DNA of 8,812 nt. Source: Candidatus Portnoybacteria bacterium CG_4_10_14_0_2_um_filter_44_20. Its GTDB lineage: Bacteria > Patescibacteriota > Minisyncoccia > Portnoybacterales > GCA-002795985. The notes beneath the pieces were generated by a model, which searched no databases, was not told the DNA's origin, and saw only the letters and a program-made list of their open reading frames with translations. The position numbers and the translations under genes are program-made. Numbering within the stretch: position 1 is the stretch's first letter; each line of letters opens with the position of its first letter. The stretch lies in contig PFOG01000039.1 in the NCBI GenBank assembly GCA_002792395.1, positions 1 to 8,812 of the forward strand, given 5' to 3'. This document shows positions 1-5,186 of this stretch, piece by piece.

Positions 1-666
1 TTTCGCTTTTCTTTCTTGGGCAAACAATTCCGTTGCCTCGCCTTTTTTGATAAGCTCGGCTCGCAGGTTTTCTATTACGCGTGCTAATTCTTCTCCAGCG
101 AGTTTAACCGCCTTTTTGGTCGTGCCGACAACTTTTAGGGCTTCCTTGTCATAGGCGTCAAGCGAAACCCAGGTGCTGGCGAATTCTTTGATAAGTTCCA
201 AAACCGTTTTGGGGTCAAGCGCGATATGTTCGGGCAGAAGCGTCTGGATGTCCGCCACCGCTTTCATAAACGCGTCGTAATTATGAGCAATGCGCTTGCG
301 GTTGATAGCGTAGCCCTTGGTAATATGTTTACGCAGGGTTTTCGTGGCCCATTGGCGAAATTCAATTGCTCTTTTTGAGTTTGCTCGATATCCAACAGCC
401 AAAATAATATCAAGAGAATAAAAGGCTACGGGTTTATCCGAGTTTGGAATGTGCATTTTTTGCACATTGCTTTTTTCACTAATTTCTCTGTCTTTGAAAA
501 TATTACGTATGTGTTTTGTTATCACCGAACGCTCAATTTGAAAAACACTGGCGATTTGCGCTTGCGTTGCCCATATTGTTTCCTTATTAAAATCGCCTCG
601 AAGCTCAATAGCACCCGAGGGAGCTTGATAAATCACTATTTGCTTGTTTTCTTTTCTCTTTTTCAT
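1..666 (-). CDS. RhuM-family protein, probable N-terminal part of a RhuM-Fic fusion (incomplete, runs off left edge)
   Basis: Reading the minus strand from ATG at 666 gives 222 codons without a stop down to base 1, so the gene continues outside the window. Residues 10-120 form the RhuM-type domain, with a helix-turn-helix-like stretch at about 34-57 (TQAQIASVFQIERSVITKHI) and the family signatures YSLDIILAVGYRANS (83-97) and FRQWATKTLRKHITKGYAIN (103-122). Residues 125-222 are a helical linker ending in KKGEATELFAQERK. From memory of the family, this linker is typical of RhuM proteins that continue into a C-terminal Fic/Doc domain (an AMPylation or phosphorylation toxin fold); that domain would lie left of base 1 and is not seen here. 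The start has no recognisable Shine-Dalgarno sequence and sits 6 nt after the stop of the small ORF at 673-813, which suggests translational coupling. It is a paralogue of the RhuM gene at 815-1816. The RhuM call is strong; the Fic extension is inference. Confidence 0.85.
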   Translation of the reverse strand, partial: MKKRKENKQIVIYQAPSGAIELRGDFNKETIWATQAQIASVFQIERSVITKHIRNIFKDREISEKSNVQKMHIPNSDKPVAFYSLDIILAVGYRANSKRAIEFRQWATKTLRKHITKGYAINRKRIAHNYDAFMKAVADIQTLLPEHIALDPKTVLELIKEFASTWVSLDAYDKEALKVVGTTKKAVKLAGEELARVIENLRAELIKKGEATELFAQERKAK

Positions 667-672
667 GGGTAT

Positions 673-813
673 TTATATGGCATATATATGCAGAAAAGGT
701 ATCGGGTGCCATTTTTGGTCGGCCTGAATTTCTTTGTTTATTTTGTCGGCGACTTCACTTCGACTACGCTCCCCTCGATAAAACTCAGGGCAAGCAGTAT
801 AAACCTTTGACAT
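673..813 (-). CDS. small ORF (46 codons) between the two RhuM genes, unknown
   Basis: This short frame starts at ATG 813, one base after the TAA of the upstream RhuM gene (TAATATG), and ends 6 nt before the ATG of the next RhuM-type gene. A purine-rich Shine-Dalgarno-like AAGAGGA lies about 10 nt upstream of its ATG, inside the end of the RhuM gene. The predicted peptide begins MSKVYTACPEF and ends FLHIYAI. It has no recognisable domain. Its middle (about residues 8-21) is encoded by a REP-like repeat (758-795), so part of it may be repeat-derived. Its tight fit between the two genes, and the lack of a Shine-Dalgarno sequence for the downstream gene, argue that it may be translated as a coupling ORF. 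It could equally be a chance frame in a repeat-bearing spacer. Confidence 0.35.
   Translation of the reverse strand: MSKVYTACPEFYRGERSRSEVADKINKEIQADQKWHPIPFLHIYAI
680..691. promoter_or_regulatory. 12-bp perfect palindrome upstream of the RhuM-Fic-like start
   Basis: GCATATATATGC is a perfect palindrome 14-25 nt before the ATG at 666. It lies at the end of the small ORF and in the stretch where a ribosome binding site would be expected but is missing. It could be an operator or a small hairpin in the mRNA. AT-rich palindromes of this size also arise by chance, so function is speculative. Confidence 0.3.
758..795. repeat. REP-like short palindromic repeat
   Basis: The stretch begins CTTCGACTACGCTC and ends ACTCAGGGCAAGC, with CCCT (772-775) opposing AGGG (787-790). 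It resembles the widespread bacterial repeat family built on CTTCGAC...GCTCAGGGCAAG. Here it appears as a hybrid or rearranged copy, with a CCCCTCGATAAA segment between the two half-motifs. It lies inside the small ORF at 673-813. The family assignment is by memory of the motif only. Confidence 0.4.
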
Positions 814-814
814 A

Positions 815-1816
815 TTATTTTTTCCTCTTCTTAGATTCTATAAGTTTTTTAATTTCGCGGTCAAAGTCGGAAATGTAATTTTTGTCCTGCTCTATTCTGA
901 ATTTTTCGTATTCTCCAAACGCTTTATTTTCCGCGTCTTGAGCGCTAATGCTTCCTGCATTTTTCAAAATTCCTTTTCCTAAAATCTTTAGATATTCATC
1001 GAGCTTGCTAATCCAATTTTTCATTGACATCGCATGTTCGCTTTTAGCTTGGATTTCGGCAAACGACAAATATGCGTCTACAATGCGATTGAGCATCTCG
1101 AGCTCTCGCTCGTTGAGATAATTTTTTGCGATATAAATATCTCGTTGAATTGGATGAAGCCCTGAAAAATTAGTAAGTCCCATTAGCGGTTTCTTACTGT
1201 CGGCGCGTTGAGTAATTATTTCAGCGGCGGTTTTCCCGCTCACGGCAAAATGCATTTTATTTTGGACTGTTTTAAAAAACAATTCTGTTTCTTCAGCGTC
1301 TTTGCGATAATCAATGCTCGTTGCGTAAATATCAGTCACTTTTTGATACAACATTCTTTCGCTTGAACGAATATCTCGTATGCGTTCCAAAAGTTCCTCA
1401 AAATAACGCGACCTATAACCGCCCTGCTTTAAACGCGCGTCATCCATAGTAAAACCCTTAACCATATATTCCTTAAGGCGGTCAGTCGCCCATTGACGAA
1501 AAAGCGTACCTCGAGCGGAGTTTACGCGATACCCAACAGCAATAATAACTTCCAGCCCATACATCTTAGTTTTATATTTTTTCCCATCCGAGGCAGTTAT
1601 TAAAAATTCCTTAATAACTAAATTTTGTTGAAGTTCTCCGCCTTGAAAGATATTTTTAAGATGGATATTGATATTTGCGACCGTTGTGTCAAACAACTCC
1701 GCCATAAGCTTTTGCGTCAACCAAACATTTTCGTGCTCGAAACGAACCTCTACGCGGGTTTTTCCGTCTTCTGTTTGATATAAAATTATTTGCGATTGTT
1801 GATTATCTTTTTTCAT
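815..1816 (-). CDS. RhuM family protein (virulence RhuM-type), complete
   Basis: The 333-residue product has the length usual for RhuM proteins, named after rhuM of Salmonella pathogenicity island 3; the biochemical role is not established. Residues 9-130 are the conserved N-terminal domain: QIILYQTEDGKTRVEVRF, then a helix-turn-helix-like stretch at 34-57 (TQKLMAELFDTTVANINIHL), then MYGLEVIIAVGYRVNSARGT (85-104) and FRQWATDRLKEYMVKGFTMD (106-125). The C-terminal two thirds are helical, with a motif around HFAVSGKTAAEIITQRADS and a Lys-rich tail. The first gene of a minus-strand cassette, it is followed by a small ORF one base after its stop and by a second RhuM-type gene. It has its own promoter (1896-1924); AAAGGA about 12 nt before ATG 1816 is a modest ribosome binding site. 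Such genes are often on genomic islands next to Fic/Doc or restriction-modification genes, which fits acquired accessory DNA. Confidence 0.92.
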   Translation of the reverse strand: MKKDNQQSQIILYQTEDGKTRVEVRFEHENVWLTQKLMAELFDTTVANINIHLKNIFQGGELQQNLVIKEFLITASDGKKYKTKMYGLEVIIAVGYRVNSARGTLFRQWATDRLKEYMVKGFTMDDARLKQGGYRSRYFEELLERIRDIRSSERMLYQKVTDIYATSIDYRKDAEETELFFKTVQNKMHFAVSGKTAAEIITQRADSKKPLMGLTNFSGLHPIQRDIYIAKNYLNERELEMLNRIVDAYLSFAEIQAKSEHAMSMKNWISKLDEYLKILGKGILKNAGSISAQDAENKAFGEYEKFRIEQDKNYISDFDREIKKLIESKKRKK

Positions 1817-1839
1817 ATTGTGGATTTTTCCTTTGGCCT

Positions 1840-1906
1840 ATTCGTATAACTTTACTATAATAGTTAGTCGAGATACAAAATCGTTATTAATATTTAGTAT
1901 ACGAAT
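1840..1906. promoter_or_regulatory. 9-bp inverted repeat bracketing the RhuM transcription start (candidate operator pair)
   Basis: ATTCGTATA at 1840-1848 is repeated exactly in inverse orientation as TATACGAAT at 1898-1906. The second copy overlaps the -10 hexamer; the other falls in the leader about 40-50 nt past the predicted start. Between them lies a smaller palindrome ACTATAATAGT at 1853-1863. RhuM proteins carry a helix-turn-helix-like region, so autoregulation through these sites is possible. The region is AT-rich, so binding is only an inference. Confidence 0.4.
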
Positions 1907-1924
1907 TTTTTAGCTTTTGGTCAA
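1896..1924 (-). promoter_or_regulatory. sigma70-type promoter of the RhuM cassette
   Basis: On the minus strand, -35 TTGACC (1919-1924) and -10 TATACT (1896-1901) are separated by exactly 17 nt. Each hexamer matches the consensus at five of six positions. Transcription would start near 1889, giving a leader of about 73 nt before ATG 1816. The promoter lies just downstream of the kbl terminator, so the RhuM cassette is an independent transcription unit. Confidence 0.75.
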
Positions 1925-1930
1925 ACAAAC

Positions 1931-1954
1931 AAAAAACCCCGACACAATGTCGGG
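1931..1954 (-). terminator. intrinsic terminator of the tdh-kbl operon
   Basis: The stem CCCGACA (1938-1944) pairs perfectly with TGTCGGG (1948-1954) around a 3-nt loop. Read on the minus strand it is followed by GGTTTTTTG, a good U-tract. It begins about 20 nt after the kbl stop codon and ends minus-strand transcription just before the RhuM promoter. Confidence 0.85.
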
Positions 1955-1973
1955 ACAAGTTTTAAATACCTGT

Positions 1974-3161
1974 TTAGATTATCTTTAATTCCTTGCCGAC
2001 TTTTATAAAGGCGGTGATAGCTTTGTCGAGCTGCCACTTTGAATGCGCGGCGGAAAGCTGCGCCCGGATTCTCGCCCTACCTTTCGGCACAACCGGGTAG
2101 GTAAAACCGATAACGTAAATCCCCTCTTCCAGCATTTTTCCCGCCATCTTAACGGCTAACGGCTCGTCATAGAGCATAACCGGAACAATGGCTGTCTCGC
2201 CGGGCACAATGTCGAAACCCGCCGCTACCATCTTTTCTCGGAAGTAAGCGGCGTTTTGCATAACTTTTTTGGGAAGTTCCGGAGATTCATTCAAAATACG
2301 CAACGCTTCCAAAGAAGCTCCCACCACGGCCGGCGCCAACGAGTTGGAAAACAGGTACGGCCGCGAACGCTGACGCAACATTTCGATAATTTCTTTTCGG
2401 CCGGAAGTACAGCCACCCAAGGCGCCGCCTAATGCTTTGCCCAAAGTGGTAGTGATGATATCAACCCTTCCCATCACCCCGTAATATTCGGCGGTTCCGC
2501 GTCCGGTAGGGCCGATATAGCCGGTGGCATGGGAATCGTCAACCATGACCAGAGCGTCATATTTTTCCGCCAAGCCGCAAATTTCTTTGAGGTTGGCAAT
2601 GTCGCCATCCATCGAAAAGACGCCATCGGTCACAATAATCCGATATTTCCTGCCGGCCGTCTCCCGCAAATGATTTTCGAGCTCACTCATATCCGAATGT
2701 TTGTAGCGCAGGCGGACTGCCTTCGATAGCCTGACGCCGTCAATTATCGAAGCGTGGTTCAGCTCGTCCGAAATAATGGCGGAATCGGCATCGAAAAACG
2801 GTTCGAACACACCGCCATTGGCATCGAAGCAGGCGGCGTAAAGAATGGCATCCTCGGTGCCTAGAAATTCGGAAATCTTTCTTTCCAGCTCTTTATGGAT
2901 TTCCTGCGTCCCACAGATAAATCTGACCGAGGAAAGGCCATAACCCCACTTTTCAATTGTTTCCCGAGCGGCTTTTATCAACCGCGGGTCATTAGCCAAA
3001 CCAAGATAATTATTGGCGCAAAAATTAAGAACTACTTGCCCTCCGACAAGCCGAATTTCAACTCCCTGCGGCGAAGAAAGAATTCTTTCTCTTTTATAAA
3101 GTCCCTGCTCTTCCAACTGCTTCAGTGTTTCCCGCAAATCGGATAGGATTTTTTTAGACAC
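1974..3161 (-). CDS. kbl: glycine C-acetyltransferase (2-amino-3-ketobutyrate CoA ligase)
   Basis: This PLP-dependent alpha-oxoamine synthase cleaves 2-amino-3-oxobutyrate with CoA to give glycine and acetyl-CoA, the second step of threonine degradation through threonine dehydrogenase (EC 2.3.1.29). The 395-residue product is full length (E. coli Kbl is 398). Visible signatures are [10 protein letters not shown] (47-56), the His of [10 protein letters not shown] (H136, which stacks on PLP), VDDSHATG (207-214; D208 binds the PLP ring nitrogen) and [10 protein letters not shown] (238-247) with PLP lysine K242. The start is GTG, chosen because GAGGAGGGG lies 6 nt upstream; an ATG in the same spacer is out of frame and stops at once. 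It follows tdh by 19 nt on the same strand, so the two form the classic threonine-to-glycine operon. A terminator follows at 1931-1954. It may supply glycine and acetyl-CoA. The related 8-amino-7-oxononanoate synthase is a less likely alternative, because the tdh neighbour decides the call. Confidence 0.95.
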   Translation of the reverse strand: MSKKILSDLRETLKQLEEQGLYKRERILSSPQGVEIRLVGGQVVLNFCANNYLGLANDPRLIKAARETIEKWGYGLSSVRFICGTQEIHKELERKISEFLGTEDAILYAACFDANGGVFEPFFDADSAIISDELNHASIIDGVRLSKAVRLRYKHSDMSELENHLRETAGRKYRIIVTDGVFSMDGDIANLKEICGLAEKYDALVMVDDSHATGYIGPTGRGTAEYYGVMGRVDIITTTLGKALGGALGGCTSGRKEIIEMLRQRSRPYLFSNSLAPAVVGASLEALRILNESPELPKKVMQNAAYFREKMVAAGFDIVPGETAIVPVMLYDEPLAVKMAGKMLEEGIYVIGFTYPVVPKGRARIRAQLSAAHSKWQLDKAITAFIKVGKELKII

Positions 3162-3180
3162 GTTTACCCCTCCTCATAAT

Positions 3181-4153
3181 TTACTCGACACGCAGACGTT
3201 GCGATAAAACTTCTATCATATCTTGGGTCATTTCAGCTAAATTATATTCCGGTTGCCAACCCCACTCTGCGCGGGCGGCCGAGTCATCCATTTTATTCGG
3301 CCAGCTGTCGGCAATCGCCCGCCGGAGCGGATCAATCTCATAAGCCATTTCAAAATCCGGGATATGCTTTCTAATTTCCGCGGCAAGCTCCGCCGGACAA
3401 AAACTCATGGCAGAAACATTAAAGGCGTTCCGGTGAATCAGTCGCGACGGGTCGGCTTCCGTCAGATCAATCGCCGCCTTAATCGCGTCCGGCATATACA
3501 TCATATCCAGATAGGTATTCGGCTTAAGATAACAGGTGTATTTTTTCTTTTTAATCGCTTCGTAGAAAATCTCCACCGCGTAATCAGTTGTTCCGCCACC
3601 GGGCAAAGTTACACTCGAAATAATTCCGGGATAACGAACGCTTCTTGCATCAACTCCAAATTTCTTGAAATAATAATCGCGCAACAGCTCGCCGGCTACC
3701 TTAGTAGGACCATACATTAGTAAGACCATACATTGTATTTGGCCGCTGAATTGTGTCTTGAGGCGTATTATCAGCCGGCGTTGATGGTCCAAAGGCCGCG
3801 ATAGAGCTGGGCGCAAAGACTGAACAGCCGCGCTGCCGCGCCACCTCTAAAACGTTATATAAACCATTCATATTCACATCCCAAGCGAGATGCGGATTGG
3901 CTTCTCCCGCCGCGGAAAGAATGGCCGCAAGATGATAAATTCTTTCAATTCTGCAAACTTGCACGATAGCGCGTAACTGCCGGACATCAAGACAATCACA
4001 AGACACATGCGGCCCAGACCTTAAAAGTTCTTCGCGTGGCCGCTTGCTATGCACGCCCGCCACAACATTATCGTTTCCATACCGCCGCCGCAACGCCATT
4101 GTCAATTCCGAACCAATCTGTCCCGCCGCTCCGATTACCAAAATCTTTGCCAT
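3181..4153 (-). pseudogene. tdh: L-threonine 3-dehydrogenase, short-chain (NAD-dependent epimerase-like) type, frameshifted
   Basis: The intact enzyme oxidises L-threonine to 2-amino-3-oxobutyrate with NAD+, feeding Kbl (EC 1.1.1.103). The sequence resembles the extended short-chain dehydrogenase type of Thermoplasma and Flavobacterium. Starting at ATG 4153 (GGAGG 10 nt upstream), the first 145 residues carry the Rossmann motif GAAGQIG (8-14), YHLAAILSA (73-81) and the active-site SS (116-117), then reach Tyr142 of the YxxxK motif. A 16-bp tandem duplication (3703-3734) then shifts the frame: the frame reads MYGLTNVWSY and stops, while the other frame continues MYGPTKVAGELL to the stop at 3181. 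That second part has RSVRYPGIIS, the GGGTTDYAVEIFYEA block, MMYMPDA and the C-terminal SWPNKMDDSAARAEWGW block. Removing one 16-bp unit leaves 957 nt, 318 residues, the family length. As given the catalytic lysine is lost from the first frame, so no full enzyme is encoded. Confidence 0.88.
3703..3734. repeat. 16-bp tandem duplication disrupting tdh
   Basis: Two adjacent 16-bp units, AGTAGGACCATACATT (3703-3718) and AGTAAGACCATACATT (3719-3734), differ at one base. On the coding strand they encode MYGPT and MYGLT in successive frames. The second copy adds 16 nt, which shifts the reading frame by one, exactly at the YxxxK catalytic motif. The one-base difference shows the copies are not identical. 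Confidence 0.93.
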
Positions 4154-4231
4154 ATTCTCTCTGCCTCCATCTTTGTTTTGTTTTCAAAAAATCAAAACAT
4201 TTTTCTTTATTCTTTTCCACACCTACTACCC

Positions 4232-4260
4232 GTCGTACCAATTTTAATAGAATAAGTCAA
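4232..4260 (-). promoter_or_regulatory. candidate promoter for tdh-kbl
   Basis: On the minus strand TTGACT (4255-4260) is followed after 17 nt by TACGAC (4232-4237), a good -35 with a weak -10. An overlapping alternative is TTGCTT (4265-4270) with TAAAAT 18 nt downstream. The region lies between the thpR terminator and ATG 4153, so a promoter is expected here, but the exact hexamers are uncertain. Confidence 0.4.
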
Positions 4261-4267
4261 TCCAAAG

Positions 4268-4303
4268 CAAAAACAAAAAACCGTCCCGCAATTCTACGGG
4301 ACG
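4268..4303 (-). terminator. intrinsic terminator of thpR
   Basis: A perfect 7-bp stem CGTCCCG (4282-4288) / CGGGACG (4297-4303) with an 8-nt loop is followed on the minus strand by a U-rich run (GGTTTTTTGTTTTTG). It starts 24 nt past the thpR stop and separates thpR from tdh-kbl. Confidence 0.85.
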
Positions 4304-4326
4304 ACCTAGCCGTTATTTATAATTTC

Positions 4327-5010
4327 TCAACCCTGGCGCCCCAGTTCGGCTGACTCCAAAACCGCGTACTCGTCGCCGCCGCGCTGAAGATTACTTTCCA
4401 TGACTTCAATGCTTTCAACCTTCACCTCAACTGAAAATTGCTGATTGATAACCGGTTTTTGGGGTAAATTCCTCCAATCCATCTGCCTGATCCGAGCCAA
4501 GGTTATATGAGGTATAAATTCTTTACCCCCCCCTCCCGCGCCAGGGGAATCGCCTGAATCAAATCCCCCCGGAAAAATCGCTGCTTCCAATATCTGCGTT
4601 AAATGAAACAACGGTTCATTTCTTTCACCTTCAAGCCAAATCAGGCGAGGAGCCTTTCCTGGCCCGCCCGCAACGCTTTGCCAGCCCGCATGACTTGCAC
4701 CCGCCTGCAACGATTGCATTTCGGGCAGGTCAGCATGTCTGGCGGGCGTAGCAATGCGAGCGGGCGGCCCAAGGCAAATGCGCGAGAAATTTAGACTGAA
4801 TGACTGATACGCCCTCGCTATTTCCTTAACCTTTCGGCAAATATCAAACATTTCGTCATCCGCGACATAGCCGATAAAAATTATCGTCAAATGCAGGCTA
4901 TTCTTTTTTGTAAACCGGACAGGCAAATCAGCCCACTCCTCTCGGCGGGCGACAAGCTTATTTTTTATGTCTTCCGGCAGATTGATAGCGATAAAAATTC
5001 TCTTTTTCAT
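4327..5010 (-). CDS. thpR: RNA 2',3'-cyclic phosphodiesterase (ThpR/LigT, 2H family) with in-frame repeat insert
   Basis: ThpR enzymes are cytoplasmic 2H phosphoesterases that open 2',3'-cyclic phosphate ends of RNA to 2'-phosphates. Both catalytic HxT motifs are present: HLTI at H40 (SLHLTIIFIGYV) and HITL at H168 (FIPHITLARIRQMDW). The start MKKRIFIAINLPEDIK and the block PRLIWLEGE (121-129) are typical. The protein is 227 residues, against about 180-195 for the family. The excess is residues 84-117, which interrupt the expected ICLGPP...GKAPRLIWLEGE join and are encoded by a GC-rich palindromic element (4661-4770). A second, Gly-rich stretch at 147-162 precedes the second motif and is encoded over an 8-C run (4526-4533). 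The reading frame stays open, and both inserts fall in surface-loop positions between conserved strands, so the enzyme may still fold. It is transcribed alone, divergently from the PriA-like gene, and ends at a terminator. Start ATG 5010 lacks a clear ribosome binding site. Confidence 0.9.
   Translation of the reverse strand: MKKRIFIAINLPEDIKNKLVARREEWADLPVRFTKKNSLHLTIIFIGYVADDEMFDICRKVKEIARAYQSFSLNFSRICLGPPARIATPARHADLPEMQSLQAGASHAGWQSVAGGPGKAPRLIWLEGERNEPLFHLTQILEAAIFPGGFDSGDSPGAGGGGKEFIPHITLARIRQMDWRNLPQKPVINQQFSVEVKVESIEVMESNLQRGGDEYAVLESAELGRQG
4661..4770. repeat. GC-rich palindromic element inserted in-frame in thpR
   Basis: The ends are imperfect inverted repeats of about 28 bp: the left begins GGCCCGCCCGCAACGC (4661-4676), and the right, read in reverse complement, begins GGGCCGCCCGCTCGCATT (4770-4753). 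The middle contains TGCAACGATTGCA (4706-4718), which can form a central hairpin. No transposase is present. About 105-108 nt are added to the gene without breaking the frame. The arrangement is comparable to Rickettsia palindromic elements, which also sit inside coding genes. It is MITE- or REP-like; which family is not determined. Confidence 0.72.
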
Positions 5011-5016
5011 GATTGA

Positions 5017-5045
5017 ATCTTAGCACAAATATTGATAAGATTAAA
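5017..5045 (-). promoter_or_regulatory. extended -10 promoter giving a possibly leaderless thpR transcript
   Basis: On the minus strand TGCTAAGAT (5025-5017) is an extended -10 (TGn plus TAAGAT). The hexamer ends 6 nt before ATG 5010, so the predicted start falls on the start codon. The -35 region is poor (TTTAAT). No Shine-Dalgarno sequence precedes this ATG, which agrees with leaderless initiation. Confidence 0.4.
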
Positions 5046-5052
5046 TTACTTT

Positions 5053-5186
5053 AAATCCGAAGCGCGAAATCCGAAATCCGAAACAATACGAAACGTTCAA
5101 AATCATAGTAACCAAAACGTTTTGAACATTTTAAAATTTGCATTTAGAATTTGTTTCGAGTTTCGAAATTCGAATTTCGAATTCAT
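5053..5186. repeat. A/T-rich palindromic repeat between thpR and the PriA-like gene
   Basis: The left part repeats the word AAATCCGA (5053-5060, again within 5067-5082) and reaches GAAACAATACGAAAC. The right part is its approximate inverse, TTTGTTTCGAGTTTCGAA onward to CGAATTTCGAATTC. In the centre GTTCAAAA (5095-5102) opposes TTTTGAAC (5120-5127). It resembles dispersed repeats of the CGAAATCCGAAAC type seen in uncultured bacterial genomes (from memory). It carries the ATG 5138 used for the next gene and so may have altered that gene's 5' end. Confidence 0.6.

Noticed and set aside
451..810. 119-codon plus-strand open frame
   Set aside because: It lies opposite the RhuM-Fic-like gene and small ORF, whose minus-strand products match a known family; the plus frame is Phe/Leu-rich and unrecognisable.
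3253..3720. 155-codon plus-strand open frame
   Set aside because: It is antisense to the strongly conserved tdh 3' half and shows no recognisable domain or ribosome binding site; it is a shadow frame.
4212..4220. TTTTCCACA, a relaxed DnaA-box match upstream of tdh
   Set aside because: It is a single relaxed match in an AT-rich promoter region; expected by chance and far from the perfect box at 7901.
4661..4770. CRISPR-like or transposon interpretation of the thpR insert
   Set aside because: There is no repeated unit with spacers and no transposase; inverted ends and an open frame fit a non-autonomous palindromic element better.
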